This document shows, piece after piece, positions 42,335-53,744 of a DNA stretch of 64,000 bases. Origin of the DNA: Oncomelania hupensis (Eukaryota; Mollusca; Gastropoda; Littorinimorpha; Pomatiopsidae); contig CM072523.1 in the NCBI GenBank assembly GCA_036898135.1, forward strand, positions 2,720,311 through 2,784,310, given 5' to 3'. Made by a program: the position numbers and the translations under genes. Positions within the stretch are counted from its first letter, which is position 1. Each line of letters starts with the position of its first letter. Below the pieces are notes generated by a model. It searched no databases, was not told the DNA's origin, and saw only the letters and a list, made by a program, of their open reading frames with translations.

Positions 42335-42430
42335 AAAAGTGGCCAATTTTCACTGTTCAATATGATTGCTCATGTGGTTCAGTGTTGATTTAGGTCCTTA
42401 TCTCTTCTTTCCTGGAGGGTATATTCCCGT
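42335..42430 (+). mobile_element. tRNA-derived SINE, copy 2 (headless body)
   Basis: It contains GGTTCAGTGTTGATTTAGGT and CTGCCATTGTCGCGAAAAT, matching the body of the SINE at 40865-41105 in the opposite orientation. The tRNA-like head is missing, so this is a fragment. Confidence 0.65.
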
Positions 42431-42439
42431 CTGCCATTG

Positions 42440-43440
42440 TCGCGAAAATATGCGTCTCTTCTATCAGCAACGGTGCATCGTTTGTTTTGTTTTTCATGTT
42501 GTTCATAATAACAATGATTGGTTACCTTTAAAGTCTTCAGTCTTGATAGAATTCCAATGTATGTGTTTTGACTTCGGCGTATCATACGTCATAGACCGAT
42601 TGCGTCATAGTAGACGTAAACAAAAGACTTCACTGAGAGAAGAGCTTGCGACTCAGGGAGACATCGCTACCGTAGACATCCAACATGGCATAACAAGTGC
42701 AAGGCACACCAGTTGAAAAAATCGATCAAGGAGGATACCGAGAGGTACCTTAGGTGCACTGTGTGTCAGCCGGGTGGGAGTGACCATCAGCTTTCACTAA
42801 CTCAGAGGTCCAGTGACCAAGGTCGTCAACTGGTCGTTATCGTGGGGGAGGCCATTTGCTTTCACGAACCGTTGGGTTCAATTCTTCATGCGCCATCGTG
42901 GGTACGTGTTCAGCTAGGCTATACTAGGCTAACAGATGCCAGATAGATAGCTATATAGGTAAACATAAACAATAATAACAATATGTTTTATTCCATGTTA
43001 GTTAATTTATTTTCGTGTGAAATAAGTGTAACTTTTCCATCATTGTTTCTATATTTTTAGCCTCAGCACATGATTCTAGACCGATTCTTATATCTTTTAG
43101 ATTTCATCTCACAGCGTTGATAGATATATGTTTATGTTCAGATATAGATCTCTTGCAGAGGATCGGGTTTGCAGAGCACTTGGCAGAAGTGTTTGTTTAT
43201 GTCATTGTATGTAAGGCATGAAAGTGGAAGCATGAAAGAAGGATCATCAGTCATCTCATCTATCATTCATCATCAACTATCATGTGTTATAATTATACAA
43301 CATTTTTAATGCTTCGACGAACGAAGAACATTACAGTATACTTGTGGTTCGTTATAGAAAATTCATATCTGGGACATTAGGTCACTCCCTGATCGTTTCA
43401 GGCGCAACAAGGGAAGGCCGGGAGTTGTGTGACAACCTTC
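42440..43440. other. Non-coding stretch, nothing recognised
   Basis: Open frames here are short and lack family motifs. No RNA gene or repeat is evident. Confidence 0.4.
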
Positions 43441-43445
43441 CGAGG

Positions 43446-43514
43446 CTCAGTGACCTCGCAAGTACTGAGATGCTCCTAGCGCAAAGCATAGCAATAGCAC
43501 GTTAACGAACTTTG
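43446..43514 (+). repeat. 69-bp dispersed repeat, copy 1
   Basis: It starts CTCAGTGACCTCGCAAGTAC and ends CACGTTAACGAACTTTG. Only a couple of positions differ from 49986-50053. The flanks are unrelated, so this may be a conserved core of a longer decayed element. Confidence 0.75.
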
Positions 43515-43661
43515 TCGGGGGACAACAACCTCAAGGTGTCGAGAACATCACGGCAAAACCAACGACAAGAGAGCAGTAAAAGAGACAGTGACTTCATATA
43601 ACCTCAACGTTTTCATCATCATTGGAAATGAGAAAAAAAAGAAAATAAATAAAATAAAATA

Positions 43662-44381
43662 AATGAAAATAAATGAAAAAGTCTATACATTAGCAGGGAT
43701 AATGCCCTTACTTGATTGGAGAAAAGTGGCTTGCGCAAAGTACATTGTGAGAGCAAAAGCAGTCCTGAATTACAACAAAGAAGAGATATTGTTAAGATCA
43801 GACACAGACTTCCCTCAACATGCAAAAAAAAGTTTATTCTTTTCAAACAATTGCAACGTATACAAAAGACTTTATACAAACTGTTCAAGAAGATTTCGTA
43901 GCTCTAGATCCAATTCCCTATACGTCTCCATTCCCACCGTGGGAACTTAAAACAGCCTATTTTGATATTCATTATTGTACAGAAAATAAATCTAATAATG
44001 CAGCCATTCTGCCCACAAAGGCTCGATTACACCTGAAAAGCAAATATTATCAACATTTAAAAATGTATACAGATGGTTCTGTGCTAGAATCATCCGATGC
44101 AGGAGCGGCATATGTTATACCAGAATTCAATGTAAAAGAATCTTTTTATTTAGGTAAGGGGATTTCGATTTTCACTGCAGAATTAATAGCAGTTTTAATG
44201 GCGCTAAGCAAAATGGAAAGTTTGTCTACAAATATTTTGCAAATTGTTGTGTGTATAGATTCAATGACCGTCCTAGAGGCATTGCAATCAAACAAGTCTA
44301 AGGAAAGAAAAGAAATTCTTATTGAAATAAAGCATCAAATTAACAATTTAATTATTAACGGAACAGATGTAAGTTTCTGCT
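43662..44381 (+). pseudogene. I-like LINE fragment: RT end and RNase H, first part
   Basis: A frame opening around 43663 gives LAGIMPLLDWRKVACAKY, the linker before RNase H in I/Ingi-type LINEs. It shifts in an A-run near 43828 into the frame carrying RNase H: YTDGSVLESSDAG (Asp), FTAELIAVLMAL (Glu) and VVCIDSMTVLEAL (Asp). It is cut at the target duplication CTGCT (44377-44381) and resumes at 48019. Confidence 0.8.
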
Positions 44382-44793
44382 TGTTACACTCGGTTTGATG
44401 ATGGTGTTTTTCTTTATCAGTAGTGGATTCAGCCCCAATGCTGAAGTACTGATGAGTGTAGCTCAGATTCGTTTATTCACGCAGCCCGCTCAATCAGCAT
44501 ACAAGTCACAAAGTCGACGTATGAAGTTTTCCACTTTTATTCAGCATACATCAACAACTGCATACAATCGCTCAATCGCCTTTCCACTCTCAAATTCACT
44601 TTCCAAGTCACTATCAACAACAACCTCACAAAACACACGGAGCATCGAATATATAATTTTTTTTTCCTTTTTCGAGATGACGACAGCTCGTTCTAGAAAA
44701 TGACGCATTACAACCAACCAATCAGAATTAAAGATCGTCATCACTGACTTACGTCATACTTCTCTCTTCCTGCCAAAAGAATCCTATCCTATC

Positions 44794-46336
44794 CTATCCT
44801 GTCCCATAACCCGAAGGTCGTAGGGGCACCACAGATGATCGCTTAACCAGCATACTCCATCTTTCTCTGTCCTCAGCAGCCCTCATGGCTTCGCTCAGTG
44901 TCAAACCAGTCCATTCTCGAATGTTGTCTTCCCACCTCTTTTTCGGTCTCCCCCTTCTTCTACCTCCTTGCACTGTGCCTTGCAGAATGGTCTTTGCAAG
45001 GCCTGATGATCTGGTGACGTGGCCATACCATCGGAGTTTCCGTTTCTTCACCACTGTGAGCAGGTCATCGTGTTGTCCAATGGCTTGTGTGATGGTCTGT
45101 CGGACTTCAATGTTGGTGATGTGTTGGGTATAGGAAATGCACAGAAGTCTTCTGTAGCACCTCATCTCCATGCTTTGTATTCTTCGTTGGAGATCTGCTG
45201 TGAGGGTCCATGCTTCGCAAGCATATAGGAAGATGGAGATGACCAGAGAGCGCAGCAGTCTTACTTTGGAATGTAGACTGATGGTTCTGTCTTTCCAAAT
45301 GGGCTTCAACCTTGTCAGGGCAGCAGTTGTTTGTGCGATCCTGGAGAGGACTTCCTGTCGAGACCCATTGTCTGACACAGTGGCTCCTAAATATTTGAAG
45401 CTGTGCACTGTGTTGAGGGATTGGCCTTGTACTTTGATGTCCGTGTTGATGCCATTGGTGTTGTTGGTCATCATTTTGGTCTTCTCTGCACTTATTTCCA
45501 TTCCATAAGCTCTGGAGGTGGTGTCAAGCCTCTGTACAAGCTGTTCAAGTTCTTGTTCATCTCCAGCCAATCCATCAATATCATCCGCAAAACGAAGATT
45601 GGAGATTGCTCTGCCCCCTATGCTGACTGTGCCTTCGTGATCTGCAAGAGCATCTGACATGATGCGCTCTAGGAAGATGTTGAAGAGTGTTGGAGAGAGT
45701 AGGCATCCTTGACGCACACCGATTGTTGTTCTGAACCAGTTCCCGATGACGCTGTTATGGAGGACTGCACTGGTAGCCTTGTCATACAGGCTTTTGATGA
45801 CTTCTATAATTTTAGGGCTGATGTTGTAAACTTTCATGGTTGCCCATAGAGCTGCATGCCAGACTCGGTCAAATGCCTTCTTGAAGTCTATGAACACATG
45901 ATATAGATGTTGTTGGTGCTGTAGGTATTTCTCACAGATTATTCTGAGGTTGAAAATCTGTTCAGTGGTACTTCGCCCTGCCCTGAATCCTGCTTGTTCT
46001 TCAGCTATGATTTGTTCAGCTTGGGGTTTCAACCTGTTGAGTATTATTTTCAGGAGGACCTTGCTGGGATGGCTGATGAGGCTGATGGTGCGGTAATTTT
46101 CACACTCCTGAAGGTTACCTTTTTTGGGAAGAGTGATGACAAGCGACTGGGTCCATGGTGTAGGCCATTCCCTACTCTGCCAGATCTTGTTACAGATAAT
46201 GGTGAGAGCATCAGTCATCGCTTCTCCTCCTGCTTGTAGCAGTTCCGCTGGTATGTTGTCCACTCCCGCTGACTTCCCTTTCTTCAGCGATTGCACTGCT
46301 GCCTCAACTTCTTCCCGGAGAATTGGGAGGATTTCG
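44794..46336 (-). pseudogene. RTE copy B reverse transcriptase half
   Basis: The open frame of 500 codons from the internal ATG 46296, with the frame extending to the inversion junction near 46336, is almost identical to copy A. Motifs: GKSAGVDNIPAELL, FIDFKKAFDRV, RQGCLLSPTLFN, RFADDIDGL and RRRGRPKKRWEDN, with a stop at 44794. It is separated from its endonuclease by inversion, so it cannot give the full protein. Confidence 0.88.
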
Positions 46337-47762
46337 CCAGGACGGAGGTGAAAAGTATGCTACTGATGGACAAATTAGCAAGATCCGCACGAGAAACAAC
46401 ATCGTCATAGGAACCTGGAATGTCAGGACCCTAACTGCGGAAGGAAAATTAGAAGAACTGGCCCACGAGCTGGATCACTATCGATGGAACGTTCTAGGTA
46501 TCAGCGAACTGCGCTGGAAAGGCCTTGGTGAAACAACGACTGACAAAGGCCACAAGCTCTATTTCAGCGGTAGAGATGACAGGCACGAACACGGCGTTGG
46601 ATTCTTGGTCCACAAGAACATTCTAGCCACTGTCATGGGTTGCCGCCCAGTCTCCAGTAGACTCATTACCATCCGTCTGAGAGCAACCCCTTTCAACATT
46701 ACCATCATCCAGGCCTATGCCCCAACATCAGACTATGAAGACAGCGAAGTGGAGGATTTTTATGAAAATATACAGGCGGTCCTTGACCAAGTGCCGAAGA
46801 AGGACATAGTCATAGTGCAAGGCGACTGGAATGCCAAGGTTGGCCAAGATGCGCACCACAACTGGGGAGACACATGCGGACCCCACTGCAACAACGAGAC
46901 AAATGACAGGGGTCTGAGGCTATTGGAGTTTGCCAGATACAACAATCTGGTACTGGCAAACACGCTTGGTCTCCACAAAAAATCCAGACGATGGACATGG
47001 CACAGTCCCGGCGGGGAACATCACAACCAGATCGACTACATCATGGTCAAGAAACGCTTCAGATCAAGCATCAACATTGGCAGGACACGCACTTTTCCAG
47101 GAGCAGACATTGGAAGTGACCACGATCTCGTGATGATGTCTTTCCGGCTCCATTTGAAGAGAGTAAATACAGCAAAGTGCACTAGGCTGAAGTTCGACCT
47201 GGACAAACTGCAAGACCCGGAGGTGGCAAAAATATTTCAGGCCACAATTGGAGGGAAATTTGCACCACTGCTTATTTTGGGGACAGGCGAAGTAGATGTC
47301 AACACCATGACCAATACCTTCAACTCAGCTGTAACAGATGCCGCCACTGAGATCCTTGGCAAGCACCGACCAAAGAAGAAGCCGTGGATCACACCTGAAC
47401 TTTTGGATCTGTGTGATAAACGAAGAGAGTTAAAAAAGAAAAAGAACACCTCACAGGGAGCTGATGTCTACCGAAAAATCAACAATGACATCCGTAAAGG
47501 CATGCGCACAGCAAAGGAGAACTGGATAGAAGATCAATGCCAGGAAATAGAGAACAATCTGAACAAGAACAACAGCAAGAAGGCCTACCAGACTGTGAAG
47601 CGGCTGACAAGTGTTAAACAGCCCAAAGTCTCCACTATCCAAAGCAAGTCTGGCATTTGCCTTACAGAAGAACAAGAAGTCTTGGACAGATGGACAGAGT
47701 ACTGCTCTGACCTTTACAACCATACACCAAATGGAGACCCATCAGTTCTAGCATGTCCCGAG
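46337..47762 (+). pseudogene. RTE copy B endonuclease half, inverted
   Basis: The frame encodes the APE endonuclease (TWNVRTLTAEGK, GISELRWKGL, YAPTSD, VQGDWNAKVG, NQIDYIMVK, GSDHDLVMM) and the linker to RT. Glu is present where copy A has a stop. Translation would run past the end into LTR sequence to a stop at 47816. The start context lies inside the junction; the original N-terminus upstream of QDGG is lost. Confidence 0.85.
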
Positions 47763-48018
47763 AGCCAAAAGAATGTTCTCCATTATCTACGACCATCAAG
47801 AAACTTCGATCGATAGTAAACAAACAGATCCAGAAGATTCTCCAACAAAATCGACTAACGAAAATTATCCACGTTATACAAAGCCTCTCCTAACAACAAT
47901 GCAAACTCAAATCAAAGGTAAATAAACTCCATTATTGAATACTTTGCAAATCGAAACGATTAGATCTATCGTACACGCTTCCGACATACTTTCGTTCGCG
48001 TTTCAACGTAACACTGCT

Positions 48019-48535
48019 GGATACCGTCACATAGTGGGATACTCTATAATGACTGGGCAGATAGGGGGGCAAAACAGGGTGCTTCAAATTTGAACTCCAA
48101 TGTTATTGCATTGAAGAAATCCCCTATAGAAATACAACATCATTTTGAGCATAGTTTACTTAGACAAATTATATTTGATACACATTTTGAAGAGCAGAGT
48201 AAAGTCTCAAGAGCTATTTCCTCAATGGCAAATCGAATATGGCTCAATGCAATAAGACCGAAATATTGTAAAAATGTTTTATGTGCCTGTGACAGACCTT
48301 TGTCTTTAGAACACATTTTGTTTGCATACTCTATTCTTGCCCCTATTTTACCGCTGGAGATGAATGACAAAACTTCCTTAAAAGAAATTAATTATCCTTT
48401 GTGTATTACCCTAGCGAAAGTAATCTTTGATTCACCCGTTGCAAGATTAATATAATCGTTTAATTAATTTTTTAATATTATTATTAATTTATTTTTGTCT
48501 TATCATTTTGATGAATTAAGACAATAAAATCAACA
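48019..48535 (+). pseudogene. I-like LINE fragment: RNase H end and C-terminus
   Basis: It resumes with IPSHSGILYNDWADRGAK, the last catalytic Asp block of RNase H. It continues in frame through a basic region to a Cys-His motif (CDRPLSLEHILFAYSIL) and a stop at 48453-48455. A/T-rich 3' UTR follows, with an AATAAA near 48525. Together with 43662-44381 it is a 5'-truncated LINE, with only the 3' end of the RT-proximal region present. Confidence 0.75.
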
Positions 48536-48539
48536 ACAA

Positions 48540-49010
48540 CATGGAAATGAGAACATTCGTATCTGTACTCCAGTTTCGCTACTAAAGATAAGTAGCCTTT
48601 TGTTTTATTTCATCATGAACAGCAGATGGGACAACCCTGGATTGTCAGTCCGGATACAATTCAATCATATTTGACTATATCATCGTTCTCCTCATTCATA
48701 AACATCATCATTGAGTGAAGAAGTTGATTTATATCACCATCATACTCAGAGTGTACGCGTTTATGGTGCAAGTACGCGCGTGTTCTCATCTTTGATGCTG
48801 TGACATTTGGCCACGCTTAATTATATCAACCTCCCTTTGATAAACAGGTCTAATTATCAGAAAACTAACATATACATAACGCAAATCAATCAATCAATCA
48901 AATCATTGACCACAGCGACAACACTAGCGTGTCTGCACGCAACCAACTACAAACAAATCAACGCATTCCTAGTAATGAATTTCGAATGGACTGCAAATCC
49001 ATGTTCTTTC
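48540..49010. other. Non-coding stretch, nothing recognised
   Basis: AT-rich, no supported gene; (CAAT)n-like short repeat near 48888. Confidence 0.4.
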
Positions 49011-49025
49011 TAAACGTCATATTCA

Positions 49026-49026
<1 letters not shown>

Positions 49027-49066
<40 letters not shown>

Positions 49067-49390
49067 TCTCACTCTCTCTCTCTTTTTGTGCTCCCTCTAG
49101 ATTTAGATTTAGATTTAGATTTTAATGCTTTATTGTCCCTTTTTATCTACCTCTCTTTCTCGCTCTCGTTTGCTCGCTCTCTCTCTCTCGTTTTTCCTCT
49201 CTCTCTCGCTCTCCCTCTCTCCCTCCTCCTCCTTCTCCTGATCCCATCCTCCCCTAACCTCCCACGTTTTTCTGTTTCCACCTTTATCATCATCATTATC
49301 ACCCTCTTTCTCCTCCTCCTCCTCATCATCATCATCATAATCATTATCATCACCACCACCACAAACAACAACAACAACAACAACAAAACC
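49027..49390. repeat. (TC)n, a (GATTTA)n LINE-like tail and trinucleotide runs
   Basis: (TC)n at 49027-49083 is followed by AGATTTAGATTTAGATTT (49099-49120) beside TTTAATGCTTTATTGTCC. This reads on the - strand as AATAAAGCATTAAA with a (TAAATC)n tail, like a LINE 3' end. (CTC)n, (ATC)n and (ACA)n follow to 49385. Confidence 0.55.
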
Positions 49391-49399
49391 ATCTTTCAA

Positions 49400-49985
49400 A
49401 CCAAAATTTCAAAATCACAACTAATGTTAGGTAGGTTGGGTTTGGGCTCGCCACAGGCTGCGACTACGCTTTCCCCAGGGGAGGCGGCCCAGAATTTCCC
49501 TAATGTGACGACAAGAGTTTTCAAGGCACGATAATAGTAATTGTGCCGTAGTTGCACATCTCTAGTGATACAGTGTACAGAGTTTTGTATCAACGGTTTT
49601 TATTGCATATGTCAGCCAAGTATGTATGATTTTCACGTGGGTAACGCATAGCGTATAATGCATAGTCCTGGAAATTGGGATACTGAGTTTAGCTCGATAC
49701 CGTGTACTGTGAACCGGGTAGGATCTTAGCCCGGGAGAGGCGAGTTGGTAGCCATTGCAGGCAGACGTTTTTTGGACAAAAAGACTGTGTTATCTTAGGA
49801 TAAAGGAGAGTCGTTTTTTCGTAAGGGCAGTGTTTGTGTCATTCAAACCACCCAAGGTCTTGTGCCCTCGTCGGGACAAGGATGACCAGGAAACTGTAAC
49901 GGAAAGATTGTTACTGCCACTTATAGGTGATAATACGTGTAGAGTACCTTCTTAAGGTTGTGTGGCCTTCTATTAGGCACCTTAC
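49400..49985. other. Non-coding stretch of unknown origin
   Basis: No gene is supported. It is GC-richer than the surroundings, with CCCGGGAGAGGCG near 49730. It may belong, with the dispersed repeat that follows, to one decayed element. Confidence 0.35.
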
Positions 49986-50053
49986 CTCAGTGACCTCACA
50001 AGTACTGAGATGCTCCTAGTGCAAAGCATAGCAATAGCACGTTAACGAACTTT
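49986..50053 (+). repeat. 69-bp dispersed repeat, copy 2
   Basis: Near-identical to 43446-43514 (CTCAGTGACCTCACAAGTAC ... CACGTTAACGAACTTT). Flanks differ on both sides. Confidence 0.75.
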
Positions 50054-51549
50054 AATACTCTCAAACGGATAACATTTTGTGGTGTATTGTGTCTTGTATT
50101 GTGGTGTTGGTGATGTATCCGTGTGTCACAGGCCGAGAACTTAAAAGGTGAGTGTGAAACCAGTAATTCTATTCTTCAGTGGCTATGCGTTCCGAGCTTG
50201 CGTACGTGAATGAATGATGGTGAATGAGGGGGAAAAGGGAGAGGTTTTTCTAATAGTATTTTTCGTAAATGATTTCTATATGATTTTTTTGTGTAAATAT
50301 GCAAATGAAATGTTGTTGACGATGTTGCTACATGGGGTCAAATGAAGATGATAAAGTATATATGTTAAAATGAGAGAGAGAGAGGGGTGATGAATATGAG
50401 GGAAGGATGGTGTTGTTTTGTAGCGTGATAGAGAGAGATAATTTTGAATGAATGGAGATAATCTACTGTAACGTGGAGAGGGCTGATGAAGGTGAGAATG
50501 GAGATGAATTAAGATGGTTGACTGGAAGTGTGATTATAGTTGTAATGTATATTTGTATAAACAACTATGTTTATGAGGAAAGACATATTAATTATTAGAA
50601 TTAAGAATCGCATTGAATTGTTTACATGCACATATGGACAGGTCGGGATGGCGGACAGCGGAAGATGTTTGTTTGTATAATGTTGACCTTTTGTATGAAG
50701 TGGGTTGGTAAGACAATTTATTTGTTGACAGATTGGGCCTACTATTATTATCATACAGTATTCCTCTTTTAACGTCACTACCGTTTAAGGTCACAACGCG
50801 GATAAGATCAATCAGGTTGTTGGTCCCGGCCAAACACCTTCTTTGTACCATTTAGAATTCCTCGCTTAGCGTCACCTCGCATAAGGGAAACCTCGGATAA
50901 CGTCAACCCCGTTTTGGTTCCCAAATGGAGGAGACTACTGCTTTACAGAAATTGATGTCACAGATGACGTCATTTATGAGGTCACTTCCTGTTTTGAGAT
51001 GATGTCATATATTCCTTATGATGTCATTTCCTGTTCACATAGCGTGGGACACTGTGCTGGTAAGTCTGTCACGTGCGTGAGCATCAATGTGTGTGTGGGT
51101 GTGTGTAGGTGTGTGTAGGTGCACGTGTATTGATGTCAAAGTGGTAGCTCGACCTTGTTTGTTTTAGTCATAAATGGGGTCTTTTGCTCGGACCCCACTT
51201 TTTTCCAGGGCCCCACTTTTTTCAAAGTGCGCGGGAGTGCTCTTTTAGTGCATGGCAGTGCAGTTATAGTGCATGATTGAGGGTGTTTTAAGTACAAGGG
51301 AGTGCTCTATCCCGGACAGAAAAAATCCAGTCCCTTTTCGGAAATTTTGAAGAAAGTTCTACCTATTTCGTCGCCAAAAGGAGACGAACTAGGTCTACTT
51401 CTTAGAGAAGGGTTCGGGTAAGGGTTAGTTGCAGATCTATCGCTAGCCCTTGCCCTAACCCTTTTCTCTACAAAAATGCTCTTTTTCCGTCACAAAATCA
51501 CTTTCCGATTCCTACATTCTAAAGAAACCCTGGTTTTGATTGTATACAA

Positions 51550-51580
<31 letters not shown>

Positions 51581-51650
51581 CATGTGTGTGTGTGTGTGAC
51601 AGCACGCGATGGAACTCTGCGCCCGTTAGAGTCCAGCACTTGTTTTTTCA
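50054..51650. other. Non-coding stretch with CRE/Ets-like and GT repeats
   Basis: No gene is supported. Around 50955-51035 the phrase GATGACGTCA...CACTTCCTGTTT recurs as GATGTCATTTCCTGTT, giving CRE-like and Ets-like half-sites in a degenerate tandem. (GT)n lies near 51090-51120 and 51553-51598. Functional meaning is unknown. Confidence 0.4.
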
Positions 51651-52040
51651 GCGTCTTTATTAAGTGACAGATCAATAAACTAACCCAGGAGTCATCGTCA
51701 TTATAACCGGAGATGCATGTTAAGATCAACTTTGACTTGATGACTGATTAAATTTCGCACCTTCACCCACTTGTGTTTAAATTGCATGGATTGCACCTAT
51801 TAAGTGACAGATCAACGAACTAACCCATGAGTCATCGTCATTATAGCCGGACATGCAGGTTAAGATCAACTTTGACTTGATGACTGATTAAATTTCGCAC
51901 CTTCACCCACTTGTGTTTAAATCGCATGGATTGTACTTATTAAGTGACAGATCAACGAACTAACCCATGAGTCATCGTCATTATAGCCGGACATGCAGGT
52001 TAAGATCAACTTTGACTTGATGACTGATTAAATTTCGCAC

Positions 52041-52954
52041 CAAAGAGCGTATTATAGCAAGAGGGGGAACTTGGAACAGAACCGCGAGACGGAAGATACG
52101 AGTTACGCTCCCTTGTCGACATGCTAAAAATGGCTCGTGGCAGAAAGACAAAAGGCGACCGAGTAAAACAGGGCGGTGACTTTTGCACAGCCATCAATTG
52201 CCGTAATGCCAGATACAAGAAAATTGTGATGGCAAGTTCTTTTTCAAGTTTCCAAGAGACAAAGAAATGTAAATTGCAATTTAAAAACTTCTTTTTTGTG
52301 TGTTTATATAGGCCTAAACCAAGACTGCTGCAGTGTTGTTAAAACAATCGGGGAGAGGCTTCAGTGATTCATGTTATATCTATTCTATGTGCTAAAACAA
52401 AAACTGTTTGCTTGCTGACAGTTTACGTTCAAAAGGTCGCTCACTGTTTACGTTGTTTCTAGGTTGTTTGACTATTATATTTGTACTTACATTTCAAACG
52501 TAGATGTTGACAGATTGGCAGTTTGGCTTCGTCAAACTGCTTATGTTAACATGTTAAATTAGACTAAGTGTGTTTTCTCCTCGTGATCAAATACTGTGCA
52601 AGATAACCCCTTACCTAGGCACAAAAATGGTCCTTGATCTGTTGTAATCCCTTTTCGTTTGAGTGTAAACGGGAAAAAAATGTAATGTTGAAACTCAGTC
52701 CTTGTTCTGTTCTGTGAATTTCTGTGCATTAGATCTATATTGCGTGGAATGTTGTAGTCTAGGTTCTGATTGTTCTGTCTGATTAATTAATTATTTTCCA
52801 TGAAGTGACTGATATTATTAAGCCAGTGATGTGGGAGGTTAGAGGGTTGGGGGGACACCTGATATAAATTAAATTCACACTATTAGTGAAACATTTTGTT
52901 ATTTTGCTTTATTGTGATTAATTGATTGAATGACAGAGCTCTTTCTTCCCCCAA

Positions 52955-52992
<38 letters not shown>

Positions 52993-53424
52993 GATTACGG
53001 ATTTACAGTTTCGGATAAATGAAACAGTCTGTCATGCATATTTTAATGTTAAAATATCTGTCATTGATTAAAAAATAATAAATTCCAGGGCAGAAAACGA
53101 ACCTATAGCATGCACACATAAGCAGCATAAAAGCACCTAATAAATGTCAATAAGTAAACATAAACAAAAACAAACAAACAAAAAAGACAGCAGTAGCGGA
53201 ATGTTAATAATAATGATGGTTAAAAGTTTGGTTTTTGCAAACGTTGCCATAAAAATGTTCTTTTGCAATGGCATAGGCTCAATAAGTTACCACGCACAGA
53301 TCATTCATATAGCAGATGATGAAATATAGCCAGCCCGAGCAAAGGGAAATAATCCGTGAGAGCGTCTCGCATTTTTGTATAGGACATAATGGAAGTTCCC
53401 CCTCTTTCCGTAATAAGCTCTTTG
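52041..53424 (+). mobile_element. 1.4-kb P-like (THAP) element in the tandem repeat
   Basis: Inverted ends are CAAAGAGCGTATTATAGCAA and CAAAGAGCTTATTACGGAAA, both followed by GAGGGGGAACTT. The direct repeat TTCGCAC flanks it (52034-52040, 53425-53431). It contains a THAP exon remnant at its left end and otherwise non-coding DNA with (TC)n at 52960-52990. P-like elements usually duplicate 8 bp; here 7 are certain. Too short to be autonomous. Confidence 0.75.
52121..52275 (+). pseudogene. THAP-domain exon remnant
   Basis: The frame from 52121 reads GDFCTAINCRNARYKK, the start of a THAP zinc finger (C-x4-C). A shift of one base near 52220 is needed to continue with CDGKFFFKFPRDKEM, the FRFP-type middle. 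The C-terminal C-x2-H half is not found, so it lies in another exon or is deleted. THAP domains bind the ends of P-type transposons. Confidence 0.6.
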
Positions 53425-53744
53425 TTCGCACCTTCACCCACTTGTGTTTAAATTGCATGGATTGCACTTAGATACTGTGAGCTAAACAAATACTGTCATA
53501 ACACGTACACAGTCATGATTCATAACGTAATTATTAGGCCAATCTTTTCCGTAAACTTGAGAGTTATAGTACTTTTTCCTCTTATAATTATATATTGTAT
53601 TATTTTGTGGACCGGTGAGTGACCCGTGCACTAGCAATATGAGGTGCGAAGTCCACGTCATTGCATTTATTAAAAATTGAAAATGTTAATTAATTGTTTT
53701 TTTTTAAATGCCATTTATGTTGTGTGATGTTATCCTATCATATC

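Larger units (their letters stand above)
44783..47762 (-). mobile_element. RTE LINE copy B with inverted 5' half
   Basis: Flanked by GCCAAAAGAAT (44772-44782 and 47763-47773). The 3' half (RT) is on the - strand with an (AGGAT)n tail at the left. The 5' half (endonuclease) is on the + strand from about 46337. The inverted segment's distal end (CATGTCCCGAGA, near 47752-47762) is the sequence normally adjacent to the RT start; only about 15 bases are missing. This is the structure expected from twin priming during retrotransposition. Confidence 0.88.
44382..48013 (+). mobile_element. Solo LTR (TG...CA) interrupted by an RTE copy
   Basis: It starts TGTTAC, ends GTAACA and is flanked by CTGCT on both sides (44377-44381, 48014-48018). 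Excision restores the RNase H reading frame exactly. Minus the RTE insert it is 641 bp (44382-44782 plus 47774-48013). The 5-bp duplication with TG...CA termini is the mark of an LTR. A TATA-like ATATATAA lies near 44650 and AATAAA near 47922, compatible with an LTR on the + strand. No internal coding region or second LTR is seen. Confidence 0.7.
51661..53470 (+). repeat. 140-bp tandem repeat, about three units, third one split
   Basis: Units start TAAGTGACAGATCAACGAAC at 51661, 51801 and 51941 (period 140). The third breaks off at TTCGCAC (52040) and resumes at 53425 with TTCGCACCTTCACCCACTTG beyond the inserted THAP-bearing element. Confidence 0.85.

Noticed and set aside
44382..48013. DNA transposon with TGTTAC inverted ends
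   Set aside because: The inverted similarity extends only six bases; TG...CA with a 5-bp duplication and LTR-like signals fits a solo LTR better.
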